From assembly GCA_918807975.1 (NCBI GenBank), contig OU964924.1:3050501-3114500 (forward strand): a stretch of DNA of 64,000 nucleotides, read 5' to 3'. Position numbers and translations under genes: made by a program. The DNA is from Aplidium turbinatum (taxonomy: Eukaryota; Chordata; Ascidiacea; Aplousobranchia; Polyclinidae). Below the pieces are notes generated by a model. It was given only the letters and a program-made list of their open reading frames with translations, did not search any database and had not been told where the DNA came from. Of the stretch, positions 20,865-32,725 are shown in pieces. Each line of letters begins with the position of its first letter. Positions within the stretch are counted from its first letter, which is position 1.

Positions 20865-22989
20865 ATGTGAAAACATCTTTTTTTGTAATACAAAGGGATT
20901 TATTTTCACACGAGTCAGTTCAATCATAAACAACTAAAAATCGATTTCGATCAGCCAGCAGCTACATCATCTTCAGTTAAGTTTATTCAAATAGATCTTG
21001 GATCTTTTTGTATAGTTTTTGTTTGGAGCGGTGTATCTGACCGCAGGCCTCTGAATCTTTTTAATAGCAAGCAATACCAAGGTTGCCAGGTGAGTAAATG
21101 ACGCAATCAACATTGACATAAACCAGTGAAAGTTGAAAATACTTACACGAATAAAATCTTCCCATATGAACAAAACAAAAATTTGTTGAAAAATGATGCA
21201 GTTCAATGATGCAGTTCAGTGTTTTGTTTTAAATAAAAATCATAAAACTAATTTGCAAATACTGTGGCTTTTTCTGTAGGCTACTATAATTACATTCAGT
21301 TTTGGTATTGCGATTTTACACAAACTCCGACAACGATTGATAGGCCTAATAGCAACACTCACTAACTTATTGCAATTCTTAGGTCAGCGATCGAGTATTT
21401 AAAAGCAACATCTAGCAGTAGGTTACCAACTAACTTTAACCAGGTTGCTTATAGTAAAATTCAGTTTTTTTTTGCAACATCATTGATCAAAACTTCTCTT
21501 TTTCCTATTTAAAAAAAAGGATCTTGAAAGTGATTTTGATTTTCAAGATTGCATTGCTTTGGTGATTTGATCTTGATTTTTAAGATCACATATTCTTGGT
21601 GATCTAGATCTTGTTCTTCAAGATCACCAAAACTGGTGATCTTGCCCATCTAACCTGCCTCTCCCCTATATAGCGTACTCTATGTACCATAACTGAAAAG
21701 TTTTTCTAAAGAATTTTAATGTTCTTTCAAGAATGAGGCACGCATTCGTTTTTATTCACATGTTCATGTTCAGTACATTGTTTATCGATGTAAGTTTTGG
21801 AGTTTGGCATTGTGCTACTACAGTCCTATAATTTTTATTTCGTATTGTTTATAAATCACTCGATGCAGTTTCTTGCTGGAATGTGCAGCATTTCTTTGTC
21901 ATTATTGTTTTACGCAATATTGAACTGTGTTGCTATGTTTCAGAATTATTTTGCAAGTTGCCGTATTATTATAACTTATACATTTTGTCAAATTGAAAAT
22001 TTTATTTCTATCGATTTCCAAATGAAAGGTTTTTCTTGGGAGTCCTGAAATCGCTTTATGTATTTGTGTTATGTGTCAAACTAAATCAGATTGTTGAAAA
22101 CATTGACATTTTAATCGAATGCAAGACGATTGATGTTAATGTTGTTTTAACGTTTGTTTTCTCCTTAGTGACAGACTTACATAAAACCGAACACAACGAC
22201 ATAAAACATTCTTTACATAAAACCGAACACAACAGTGTACAATCCCAAGTAATCACAACAGTCTAATTATTAAATGATGACTCACAGTTTTGTGCAAATT
22301 TACTTATTGTATTCAGATGTTTTTGTGATTTTTATTGTTTATTGAATATTTAAGTGATACGTTTTGTAAATGACCACGTCATTGGGATCAGGGTTGGAAG
22401 CAACGACTAGTTGTCACTATTCGATAGCGCTATTCGTTGCTTTCTCAATATCGAATGCTTATACCCATTCCTTTTAAAAATAAATGTCGAATGCGCGTTA
22501 TTCACTGCTTTTTTATGCAAGCAACGAAATCATTATTCGTTTTTCACTAATCGATATTTAGGAGAACTGCTGAATCATTTTTTGTTGTTCACTTACTTCG
22601 TCGTCAAAACGAATTTACGAGATTAAGTTTTCGGATTGCTATCCGACCTAGTCCCCTTCCGATTTTCGAACTTTAAAGGATTAAGGAAAATTTTGCGGCA
22701 ACATAGGTCAGAAAAACCATGCCAGTGAGAGTCGTTAACAGTGTTGCCAACCTTGCGGTTTTCCCGCAAGTTTGGGCTTGTTTTTTCGAGTTTGCGTATT
22801 TTGTTTCGAGTCTGCGGGTTGCTTGTTTTTGGGTTCGTAGTGTATGGAATGAATAATAATTTCCACAATGTTCATATATATTTTCTATTCAAATCTTGTG
22901 TTCGCTAATTTCGGGCGAAGAAGATTTCTAATTTGGTGTAAACTTGTTAAAACTTTTGATAGCTTTCGATTTTTGCGTCTCATGATTAG
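20865..22989. other. Intergenic stretch, mostly unassigned
   Basis: No gene is supported. A minus-strand ORF at 20973-21206 encodes a 77-residue peptide with a hydrophobic segment (FMSMLIASFTHLATLVLLAI), but nothing else supports it. CATAAAACCGAACACAAC is duplicated at 22180-22233. CAGGGTTGGAAGCAACG near 22390 and CAGTGTTGCCAACCTTGCG near 22738 look like hAT left ends without a partner. Confidence 0.35.
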
Positions 22990-23419
22990 TAGGGGAGAGT
23001 GGGGGAAGTTGGGCCGTTTTTCACATTTTTGAATGTAGATCACTCAACTCTAATGCGATTGTAGAACGCTATGCATCATTATGATCTTGATCCTTCGAGT
23101 AATTTTTTCTGAATTTTGAATTTATTCTAAGTCTTTCAGGCAAAAAGGTATTAAGGTTTAAAAAACGATAAGTTTTCGGCCCAATGTACCCCCACCCCTG
23201 GGGTATATTGGGCCGTGCATGGGGCACGTTGGGCCGGTGTGCAGAACAATAAAGAAATAACCATACTAAATCAGTGTTGATGATGATGAATTAATATCAT
23301 AAATGGACACTTTCCCGAAAGGACACTTTCCTAACAGGACACTTGCCCGAAAATAAAGTGTATTTTATATGCAATGTTCTTTCAGGGAAGTGCAATTGCT
23401 GGTAACCCAGCTAGAAATT

Positions 23420-24312
23420 TCACGTGTATTACACGTAGATTCTACGTACCTTGGGTCGTGTATTATACGTTAATTTTCACGTATAATACACGCTTATGTG
23501 TCGACACTATTTCACGTGTATTACACGTATATTTGGTTGTGGATTTTACGTGTTTTACGCCCGCATTACACCTAATTTCCTCGTATCTGACAACACTAAT
23601 AAACGTGTTTTCCACGTATATTTGGTGGTGGATTTTACGTGTTTTACACCCGCATTACACTTAATTTCCTCGTATCTGACACGTAGATTCCATGTACCTT
23701 GGGTCGTGTATTATACGTTAATTTTCACGTATAATACACGCATATGTGTCGACACTATTTCACGTGTATTACACGTATATTTGGTGGTGGATTTTACGTG
23801 TTTTACACCCGCATTACACTTAATTTCCTCGTAGCTGACACGTAGATTCTATGTACCTTGGGTCGTGTATTATACGTTAATTTTCACGTATAATACACGC
23901 ATATGTGTCGACACTATTTCACGTGTATTACACGTATATTTGGTGGTGAATTTTACGTGTTTTACACCCGCATTACACCTAATTTCTTCGTATCTGACAC
24001 GTAGATTCTACGTTCCTTGGGTCGTGTATTATACGTTAATTTTTACGTATAATACACGCCTTTGTGTCGACACTATTTCACGTGTATTACACGTATATTT
24101 GGTGGTGGATTTTACGTGTTTTACACCCGCATTACACCTAATTTCCTCGTATCTGACACGTAGATTCTACGTTCCTTGGGTCGTGTATTATAGGTTAATT
24201 TTCACGTATAATACACGTATAAGTGTCGACACTATTTCACGTGTATTACACGTATATTTGGTGGTGGATTTTACGTGTTTTTACACCCACATTCTACCTA
24301 ATTTCCGCGTAC
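23420..24312. repeat. Tandem array of 159-bp units
   Basis: CCTTGGGTCGTG (or variants) lies at 23449, 23697, 23856, 24015 and 24174. The last four are exactly 159 bp apart, and the first gap of 248 bp contains an extra partial unit. Because 159 is 53 codons, one open frame runs through several units (up to 156 codons). It reads VLHVYLVVDFTCFTPALHLI in each. I treat that frame as an accident of the period, since the units also consist of short palindromes such as CACGTGTATTACACG and ACGTATAATACACG. Confidence 0.85.
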
Positions 24313-24480
24313 CGTATCTGAAATCAACAATTTAACACATTTGTATTTATTTAACACATTTATATAACACATATTGTTATAAGAGGCTACTGTCCAATTG
24401 TGACCCTTCTAGCACTCATTCGGAAAGTTAATGCTTGTTTTGAACTTTATTTGGAATTAGAGAAGAAAAAGAGAAATAGC

Positions 24481-24562
24481 AGTGGTGGGAATCGAACCCG
24501 CGTCAATGAAATGACTACTTTCTAGCCTTAACCTTAACCCCTAAGCCAACCAGCTGACAAAA
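24481..24562 (-). other. tRNA-like segment, decayed or SINE-derived
   Basis: On the minus strand TGGCTTAGGGGTTAAGG resembles a Pol III A box and GGTTCGATTCC is a perfect B box, about 35 bp apart. The acceptor arms pair at only 4 of 7 positions and the anticodon arm is not convincing, partly because TTAAGG is duplicated. A functional tRNA gene is unlikely. A pseudo-tRNA or SINE head fits better. Confidence 0.5.
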
Positions 24563-26040
24563 AATCCATCACTTAATTTGCTTTCTATCATCTTCTTTTC
24601 GCCATTTTTACGTCACTTAAACCGGAGCTTATGATTGGTTGGCGGTTTCATTCTAGTCATTTTTAGTGGCAGAATTTCGACTTGTTAAAGTGGCTACCAT
24701 ACCAAACCTTAGTAAGTAATTGTTTAATATCAGTAAGCGAGACCACTTAAATTTACACTAAGAACTATCGTTAAAAGATCACATTAATTTGCGACTAAAA
24801 AATGTCATGAAGTTTCCTTTTTACATAACGTAATAAAAACGTGTAAAGACACCTACAAAAACACATAATCTAACTTATATCCTAAAAAATGCGGAGGAGC
24901 GTGGTTGACACCAATCCGCTTGAGTGGAGAATTCTTTCTGTTTATACCGTCCTTCGGAGGTAGTTTTATCTAACACAGATTAAAAATTGCCCAAATAAAC
25001 GAAAGAACTTCAACACGTTTAATATACGTGGAAAACACGTGTTACTTTTCAACAGATGGAAACGTGCAATACACGTGGAAACAACATATAATCAACATAC
25101 AAAATATTCCGGTAAAACATCCTTCTGCTAGGGTAAACATTTTTTCTCTTTTGTATGCCCTCTTCTGGGTGTGATTTTACCTTATATACCTTAAAAATTA
25201 GTAAAATAATCATAGGATTTTGAACACGTGTAATATACGTGGAAAACACGTGTTATTTTTGCAAGAATTATATTCACAAAATAATCCCTGATAAAACTTC
25301 TAGAATCATATTTACACACTAGTCATACTAAATGATAGCTAAAATATGTCTCTAAAAAAATGTTTTTTAAACAAGTGAATTTTTGTTGGTGTACACAAAC
25401 TCCTTAATAACACCTGAATTCTACCTAAGATACCATACTACCTAAAATCAACCAAAAATCAACGTGTAATATACGTAGCTTTCTAGCTGGGAAGGGTCCT
25501 TTCGGGCAAGTATCATTTTGGACAAGTGTCCTTTTGGGAAAGTGTCTTTTCGGGCAAGCGTCTTTCGGATAATTGTGTACAGGTTCCCATAATTACAACA
25601 AAACATTTTTAAACAAACAATGCAGAAATAGGTCGAAAATTAATGTTTTTCAAAGTGGCCCAACTTACCCCAACAGCAGCCATATTGTTTTGTACAACTT
25701 GCCAGACTGACCTGGGAAAGTTTCGACAAAATTGAGTACCATAAACTGACACTTAACTCCTGGCGATATAAATATATATGAGCCACAAGTATAGCACTTT
25801 CAGTTACAGTTCTGCATGCTTACGTTTCAAGTAGATAATTTTTCAAAAAAACACTAAAAACTAAAGTTTCTTACTTCACTCATAAACGGTGACTGCAATC
25901 AACTTCACCTCACCATTGTATGATCTGAGAACGAAACGGCATCACATGACGCCATCACGTGACATGCAGTGATTGTGTATCGCAAGATATATGGGTGGCC
26001 CAACGTGCCCCACCGGCCCAACTTCCCCCTCTCTCCCCTA

Positions 26041-26732
26041 CACTGCAAGCCACTGCAAATTACTGTTGATCTTATCGTCTGATAGGCCATTTTCCTCATG
26101 AGGCTTTCGGTTTTATTCAATGTCGTTGTAACCTTTTTGTGATATATGGAAATGAGTAAGAATTAAATGTGTGATATAATCCAAGCCACCCGCTCATATT
26201 ATAGGCTACTAGCCATCAATTTGACGATGACACCTCTGGACAGTGGACACAGCGGTGTCGAGGGGTGATCGGGGCACAAGGTCTTCAAGTCTTGATGCAG
26301 CCTACGAGTGATGTTTGGAGCTACAGTTGCTAAGTTATGGAGGACAGAAATTAGTATTGGACTGAGCAATCTGAGCATGCCAGTTATGATTCTACATGCT
26401 TTCTTCCGTTTGCACTCAATTACTTTATTGTGGTTTGATCTGTATCATACTGGAGCGCAGTATTCCGCAGTTCAATAGTAAAGAGCAAAATAAAAGCATG
26501 ATTATTATAATTTATTATTGTGCTGTTCGTTTCAGTGTGTTTATGTCTGCTCCAAATTGCGTTTCCGAGCTTTTGAAAACTGGTGTTGCGAGTAGCTAAT
26601 TCATTTTTAAGTTCCAGTAATTGTGTTTTTTAGGATAGGCCTAAGCTTATAGGGTCCAATCTAGTGTTACGCCAAAACATACTGGAAATGGATAGGCCGT
26701 ATGCAGTGTTTTTATATTGTAAAGCAGTACCG
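26041..26732. other. Unassigned spacer
   Basis: No gene or repeat is recognised between the outer shell element and the SINE cluster. Confidence 0.3.
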
Positions 26733-26997
26733 TATCCTTACCGTTAGCTCAGTTGTTAAGCGCCCGAATGAAAATCACGCAGCGCGCGCGCTTTGGGGTT
26801 TGCCCTTGAGCAACGTATTTCAGGACTGCTCTCCTTTTAGGGGCACCTTGTGGATAGAATAATCTCGCGGCAACAAGAATTCAACAACAATCAGAAAACT
26901 TCACTCTACCAATCTCTGTAACCGATCCTGTGTCAAAAGCCTTTACAAGTAGCCTACACGAAACTACCAGAAAAACCTCTACAAGTACTTATGCGAA
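26733..26997 (+). mobile_element. tRNA-derived SINE, copy 1
   Basis: The head CCGTTAGCTCAGTTGTTAAG is a Pol III A-box region. The body GAGCAACGTATTTCAGGACT, GGGGCACCTTGTGGATAGAA and AAAACTTCACTCTACCAATC is shared with three other copies at 26998-27372, 28637-28960 and 29575-29822. The tail is lost where copy 2 begins. Confidence 0.75.
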
Positions 26998-27372
26998 ACT
27001 ACCAAAAATAACCTGTTGGTTAGCGCATAACTTCTGGAACGAAAAAGCTTCAAGATCAAGCGGCGCTGGTTCTACTCTCGAGATGTGCGCTTGAGCAACG
27101 CATGTTAAGGACTGTTCTCCATTCAGAGGCATCTAATGGATGGAATTATTTCTTGGCAACAACACTTTAACAATTGAAAACTTCACTCTGTCAATCTCGG
27201 TGACCGGGCCTGCGTCAGTAATTCAAAACCTCTGTCGTCCTAAGTATAATATAACTGCCAGGATTAAGCTCTGCAAGAATAGCTTTCTTTCCCAGTCCGA
27301 GGATAAAGATTCAATCAATCACAGTCTTTTGTCAGTCCAAGGATAAAGATTTTATACCAAGCAACCAACCAA
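26998..27372 (+). mobile_element. tRNA-derived SINE, copy 2
   Basis: The head (CTGTTGGTTAGCGCATAACT) and B-box region CTGGTTCTACTCTCGAG lead into the common body (GAGCAACGCATGTTAAGGAC, AAAACTTCACTCTGTCAATC, CAGTCCGAGGATAAAGATTC). It ends in a CAATCAATCA-type tail. It is adjacent to copy 1. Confidence 0.75.
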
Positions 27373-27379
27373 ATTTCTG

Positions 27380-27670
27380 CCTAGTCTTATGATAGTTCAA
27401 ATGAATGTAGGCTATGCTACTTGGGTTTTGGAAAGGTTTGCATTTAAGCTCCACTTGCCTTCTTGCAATGGGTGGAATACTCAGAAAGCGTTTTTAGATC
27501 TTTTGTAATTCAGAGAAGTTTATTGATTGGGTAATTAGGCAAAGGTCGTCGGCATAAAAAAACGGCGTGTGTTTGGGGGCTTTGGTTGATTGTATAGTAG
27601 GCTATAGATGTTGAATAGGGTGGGTGCAAAAACAGAGGCTTGTGGCAAGCCATTACTGTAGCAATCCAAT
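27380..27670 (-). mobile_element. LINE RT fragment, Jockey/CR1-like
   Basis: On the minus strand NGLPQASVFAPTLFNIYSLL is followed, after one frame change in a T run, by the FFYADDLC catalytic block and ITQSINFSELQKI. NGLPQGSVLAPTLFNIY with YADD is typical of the Jockey/CR1 group, unlike the LINE at 7340-7880. Only about 290 bp remain. Confidence 0.75.
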
Positions 27671-28636
27671 ATCATGCCAAACACGTGTGTGTAGGCCTAT
27701 AGGCTAATATATTTATTTTACGTGTAAATATGGTTTTATTGAGATTTTAAATGCAATTTGCCGGCTAGTGAAATTCTGTCTGCTTGGTGGACACTGGACA
27801 GTGGACACCCTAACTAATTTGACTATCTAACTTTGTGGCCGTAGCCTAGCCTACGTGCTAACAACAGACATATAGCCTAGCCTACTAACTTACATGATTT
27901 ACTATTCAGGTACGTTTTAAACCTTTTAAGGGTTTTCCACCTTTTCCGGTTCATTATCGTGCTGGTAGGCCTGTATCGACTATTGTAGTAGGCCTAAGTA
28001 TAACCTAGTATCTTTTTCGTCCAGAACGCGTTAACGACGAAAAATCAAATGAATGAACTCCATTAAACTATTTCCGCAAAAATTGTTACTCGAATTATAA
28101 TTTTTAATTATCAGAAAGTGTTCATATATTACTTTAGGTCTATAACAAAAATGAATTTAAACACTACAGAATAACGAAGCAATCAGAGGTTGCGAATTAT
28201 CACATTTTAACAGTCATCCAAATTGCACGCGTTCCAATTTTTATTCTCTCTTGTGTCTCTTCACTTCTCTCGTCAAAGGGCGAATGTGAACAGTTTTATT
28301 TTCAATTACATTTCTTCTATTTAGAGGAGCTTCGATGGAAAAATACAAAATCTTTAGGAAATGAGGTAGCCTATAGCCTATGGGTTAAAATAATTCACTT
28401 GTTAGAAAGGAAAACGTGTTTGGCATGACATGATATTGGATTGCTATATTACGTTGGATTCTCCAGCGAATTTTGCAACCATTAATCTCAACAAAAAATC
28501 GTTTATTTGTAAGAAGTGATAGAATAGCGAGAGTATTTGTGGTGTTCTTGATTACTTGATGCAATTATGATGCAATTTGTTGTGATAAAGCCTTTGACAT
28601 GAGGATAAAAATGTATTTTGAATTCAGCAATCACCA
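27671..28636. other. Unassigned spacer
   Basis: AT-rich sequence with several TAGGCCTA-like words and no gene or repeat structure that I can support. Confidence 0.3.
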
Positions 28637-28960
28637 ATTTGTCCGCCTCGTTAGCTCAATGGTTACGCATCCGCCTCAAAATCACGCCGCGCTTGTTCGA
28701 CTCGAGTTAATGACAAAAAATAAAATGATTGATGATTGATTGATTGACTGCTCTCCATTCAGCGGCACCTAGTGTATGGAATATTTCCCCAATAATTCCC
28801 CGACAACAACACTTCAACAATCGGAAAACTTCACTCTGCCAATCTCGGTAACCGGTCCTGCGTCAAGAGCCTCTACAAGTATGCGAAACTACCAGGAATA
28901 ACCTATCAAGGCTTTGTCAGTCCGAGGATAAAGATTCAAAACCAACCATCAATCATTTTA
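28637..28960 (+). mobile_element. tRNA-derived SINE, copy 3
   Basis: The head CCTCGTTAGCTCAATGGTTA and B box GTTCGACTCGAGT are the best tRNA-like match of the four copies. A TTGATTGATTGA microsatellite sits between head and body. The body has GACTGCTCTCCATTCAGCGG and AAAACTTCACTCTGCCAATC, and the copy ends near CAACCATCAATCA. Confidence 0.8.
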
Positions 28961-29574
28961 TTTTTCGTCATTGACGCGTCCGCAACAAAAAAAGGATATT
29001 AGTAGCTACAATAATCAAAATACCAGCACGTCAATGAATGGGATAAACACTTCACTCTTCAATGAGAACGTCCCCTCACTAATTCATTTGCGACAAAATT
29101 TACGTAAGAACTCATCGAGATTTTTGAATAACTCTTGTAATAATATTATAACTTTTATTTGGTGCAACACTGAAACCAGTCACGCCTCACAGGCAGCAGT
29201 CAATCACTCATTGTCTAATTTTCAGATTTCAGCATTTCTAACTGTTTCTTTCTTTATAAAAAAAGGAAGTGTGCTCAATGCAAATTGCATTGCAAGTTAC
29301 CACTGTGTTATTTACGTAATGTAAAACACAAATTGACTTTAAAAGAGCATTATCTTAAACTCTAAGTCAAAACAAAGCTTTGGTCGACTCGTGGCAGTTG
29401 AAGGGCCAGAGCTGTGTGATCTAATGTTGATCTAAGACTTGACGATGATTAAATTCTTATGTGAATTAGCTGAAAGAGAACAAAATTATCTCAATAGCAA
29501 ATAATATGAAAACTATTGATTGCATTTCTAGTAGCTTACTTGAGGTCTAGCTTAATCTTTATCAAAAATTTGCA

Positions 29575-29822
29575 GCTGCGCTTGGTGAATGTGCTTGAGC
29601 AACGCACGTTAAGGGCTGCTCTCCATTCAGCGGCATCTATTGGATGGAATAATTCCCCGGCAATAAGACTTCAACAATCGGAAAACTTCACTCTGTCAAT
29701 CTCGGTGACCGGGCCTGCGTCAGTGATCCAAAAGCCTCTACAAGTATGCGAAACTGCCAGAATTAAGCTCTGCAAGAAGCTTTCCCAATCCGAGGATAAA
29801 GATTCAATCAATCTGTAGTGTA
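29575..29822 (+). mobile_element. tRNA-derived SINE, copy 4 (head lost)
   Basis: The body starts at GAGCAACGCACGTTAAGGGC, runs through ATCGGAAAACTTCACTCTGT and CAGAATTAAGCTCTGCAAG, and ends with CCGAGGATAAAGATTCAATC. The tRNA-like head is absent. A 100-codon ORF across it is not conserved between copies. Confidence 0.75.
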
Positions 29823-30084
29823 AGGAAATTAAGTTTAGTTAGAAGTTCGGTTTTTTGTAATTTATCATCATTCAAATCTATGTAGCTGCTGTTTCGAATT
29901 GAGATGTTGTATTGATTGACATTTTTTTTGTAATCAACTGCTGAGTGGTCAATGTATCTCGATTATCTTGAAAGACTACTTCTTCTCCACGTTTTCATAA
30001 CACGCTCCTGCGTCTTGTTTGGAGATGTTTAAAAATATTTTTGTAGTTATTTTTTGTTTTGATTTTATATGGTGTCATATATTT

Positions 30085-32725
30085 TTTGGATGCAACCTAG
30101 TTCGTACCCTGAACAGTTCGTACCCTCAGTTCGTACCCTGAAAAGATCGAGAGAAATAATTAAAAAAAGCCGAAGTTGCTGATCGCAGTTTCCGCAAACA
30201 AACAAAGACTCTTAGGATCATTACCGGAAATTTTAAAATGTTTGCGGAATCTCCGATCAGCAACTTCGGCAAACTCTTAGGATCATTACTGGAAATTTTA
30301 AAATGTTTGCAGAAACTGCGGAAAAACGGTTCTATTTTTTTCTCGGTCATTTCGGTTTGTTTGCGGAAACTCCGATCAGCGACTTTGGCTTTTTTTAATT
30401 TTTTTCTCTCGATCATTTCCTAACCCTAACCCCTTTTAAAATGTGGATGCAACCTAATTCGTACCATGAACAATTCGTACCGTCAGTTCGTACCTTAATA
30501 AGATCGAGAAAAAAAAAAAAAAAAGCTGAAGTCGTTGATCGCAGTTTCCGCAAACATTTAAAAATTTTCCGAAAACAAACAAAAACTCTTAGGATCATTA
30601 CCAGAAATTTAAAAATGTTTGCGGAAACTCCGATCAACCCTAACCCTTTTAAAATGTTTGCGGAAACTCCAATCAACCCTAACCCTTTTAAAATGTTTGC
30701 GGAAACTGAGATCAGCGACTTCGGCAAACTCTTAGGATAATTACCGGAAATTTTAAAATGTTTGCGGAAACTGCGGAAAAAACGGAAACTGCAATCAGCG
30801 ACTTCGACTTTGTTCTATTTTTTCTCTCGATCTTTTCAGTTTGTTTGTTTGCGAAAAAACCGTAATCCTAAGCCACAACCCTTTTAAAATGTTTGCGGAA
30901 ACTTCGATCAACCCTAACCCTTTTAAAATGTTTGCGGAAACTGCGATCAGCGACTTCGGCAAACTCTTGGGATGATTACCGGAAATTGTAAAATGTTTGC
31001 GGAAACTGCGCAAAAACGGAAACTGCGGTCAGCAATGTTCTATGTTTTTCTCTCGATCTTTTCAGTTTGTTTGTTTGCAGATACCGATGCTCCCTAACCC
31101 TTTTGAAATGTTTGCGGAAACTGCGATCAGTGACTTCGGCTTTTTTAATTTTTTCTCTCGATCTTTTCAAGGTACGAACTGACGGTACGAATTGTTCATG
31201 GTACGAATTAGGTTGCACCCTTAAAATGTTTGCGGAAACTGCGATCAGCGACTTTGGCAAACTCTTAGGATCATTACCAGAAATTTTAAAATGTTTGCGG
31301 AAAAACGGAAACTGCGATCAGCGACTTCGGCTTTGTTCTATTTTTTTCTCTCGATCTTTTCAGTTAGTTTGTTTGCGGAAACTCAGATCAGCGACTTGGC
31401 TATTTTTAAATTTTTCTTCTCGATCTTTTCCTAACCCTAAACCCTAACCCTTTTTTAAAAAATTTTGCTGAAACTGCGATCAGCGACTTCGGCAAACTCT
31501 TAGGATCAGTACCGGAAATTTTAAAATGTTTGCAGAAAAACGGAAACTGCGATCAACGACTTCGGCTTTGTGCTATTTTTTTTCTCAATCTTTTCAGGGG
31601 GAAAATTTTAAAATGTTTGCGGTAGGGTTGCAAAATTCCCGGGAATTTTCAGAGCGGAAACTTTCCATGGAAATTTTGGGAATTAACGGGAATTTTCGGG
31701 AATTTTGGGGAATTTTCGGAAACATTCAAAACAATCTTAATTTGATGTTGAAACAGGAAAATATTGGCTTTATACTGTTTAGACTATTAGTACAATGTAT
31801 AACTAAAATACTTAAGAACATACAAACACATGGTTTAGTTTAATAACTCCAAAAATGAATCATCACCAATCTGTTTTTTACAAAGAAAAACAATACTGAG
31901 TCAGTTACAAAGTCGTTGTTCTAGTTGCTGCCGGTTAGCATCTCCTCCTGCTCGGCTACTTCAGATGATGTACCGTACTAATGACTGTTCTGGCAGCGTC
32001 ATCGACTTCAGAGTCAACTTTAATTTGAGTTGACTTGTCTTCACAGGGCTCAAACAATGCCAAGTTTGACCTCACTGATACTATAGTTTGTCCATCCTTT
32101 CATTTGCGAGCCTATTGCGGACCTTGGTGTGAGTGTTCCCAAATATGATCACTTGATCAGTATTTTTTTAAATATTGAAAAAGTGTGCATAAGCCTCATT
32201 CTTAATTAACACCAAATTAGTGTTTATAATAATTAAAGAAAATAAGAAATGCTTAAGATAGGTTTTTGATATTTTTTTCTAATTGATGAAATATTTAACA
32301 AATTTTTTAAACATAATAAATGCCAAATGAAAATTCCCCAATATTCCCAATATTCCCGGGTCCTTCAAAATTCCCGGAAAGTTTCCAGGAAAGTTTCCAA
32401 AATTCCCGGAAACTTTCCACCCCTTTACAACCCTAGTTTGCGGAAACTGCGATCAGCGACTTCAGCTTTTTTTAATTTTTTCTCTCGGTCTTTTTAGGGT
32501 ACGAACTGAGGGTACGAACTAGGTGCACCCATATTTTTTTAAGTAACAACCATTTTTATTCATCATAATAAGAAAAAATCGAGAAAAAAAATTAAAAAGC
32601 CAAAATAGCACACGGATCGGAGTTTCAGCTTAACCCTAACTTTAAAATATTTGCGGAAACTCTGATTAGCGACTTCGGCTTTTGGGTATGGCTTGTTCAG
32701 GGTACGAATTAGGTTACACTTGACG
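30085..32725. repeat. Composite repeat cluster with GCAACCTARTTCGTACC borders
   Basis: ATGCAACCTAGTTCGTACCC (30088) and ATGCAACCTAATTCGTACCA (30441) face inverted partners near 31180-31222, 32495-32533 and 32690-32722. Between them are many tandem or inverted copies of short blocks: GTTTGCGGAAACTGCGATCA, GCGACTTCGGCAAACTCTTA, GGATCATTACCGGAAATTTT and CTCTCGATCTTTTC. TAACCCTAACCCTTTT, a telomere-like phrase, occurs repeatedly at the block joints. Open frames of 60-126 codons run through the cluster on both strands, but they follow from the repeat and I do not call genes. A hAT at 31623-32435 splits it. Confidence 0.8.
31623..32435. mobile_element. hAT element with TAGGGTTGCAAAATTCC ends
   Basis: Ends TAGGGTTGCAAAATTCCC and the inverted CTTTACAACCCTA lie between perfect 8-bp copies of GTTTGCGG (31615-31622 and 32436-32443). 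GGGAATTTTCGG-like motifs repeat inside each end, a pattern seen in a widespread hAT group. It has no transposase ORF. Confidence 0.9.

Larger units (their letters stand above)
23408..25491. mobile_element. Inner element with CCCAGCTAGAAA ends
   Basis: CCCAGCTAGAAA on the left matches TTTCTAGCTGGG on the right. Next to both ends are CACGTGTATTACACG-type palindromic motifs, and CACGTGTAATATACGTGG recurs near 25010, 25220 and 25460. The interior holds a 159-bp tandem array and a tRNA-like segment. No target duplication is recognised. Confidence 0.6.
23307..25568. mobile_element. Middle shell with GGACACTTTCCCGAAA repeats at both ends
   Basis: The left end carries three direct GGACACTT(T/G)CC units (23307-23353). 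The right end carries the inverted set (GGACAAGTGTCC, GGGAAAGTGTC, CGGGCAAGCGTC). This iteron-type terminal structure suggests a separate element inside the outer shell. Exact borders are uncertain. Confidence 0.5.
22990..26040. mobile_element. Outer shell element with TAGGGGAGAGTGGGG ends
   Basis: TAGGGGAGAGTGGGGGAAGT on the left matches ACTTCCCCCTCTCTCCCCTA on the right, ending at 26040, with a few changes. GGCCCAA(C/T)-type motifs recur inside both ends, as GCTCAACTTACCCCA does in the relative at 16162-16998. No clear duplication beyond TA is seen. Two further elements are nested within it. Confidence 0.65.

Noticed and set aside
20973-21206. 77-codon hydrophobic minus-strand ORF
   Set aside because: AT-rich DNA often yields hydrophobic ORFs. 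There is no promoter, signal or relative to support it.
23374-24335. ORFs of 96, 112 and 156 codons
   Set aside because: They run through the 159-bp tandem array, whose period is a multiple of three. The peptide is only a translation of palindromic repeat DNA.
24481-24562. Functional tRNA gene
   Set aside because: A and B boxes are good, but the acceptor stem pairs at only 4 of 7 positions and the anticodon arm does not fold. Listed only as tRNA-like.
30126-31447. Many ORFs of 60-126 codons on both strands
   Set aside because: They follow the repeat blocks (GTTTGCGGAAACTGCGATCA) in all frames. They show no domain and no codon pattern.
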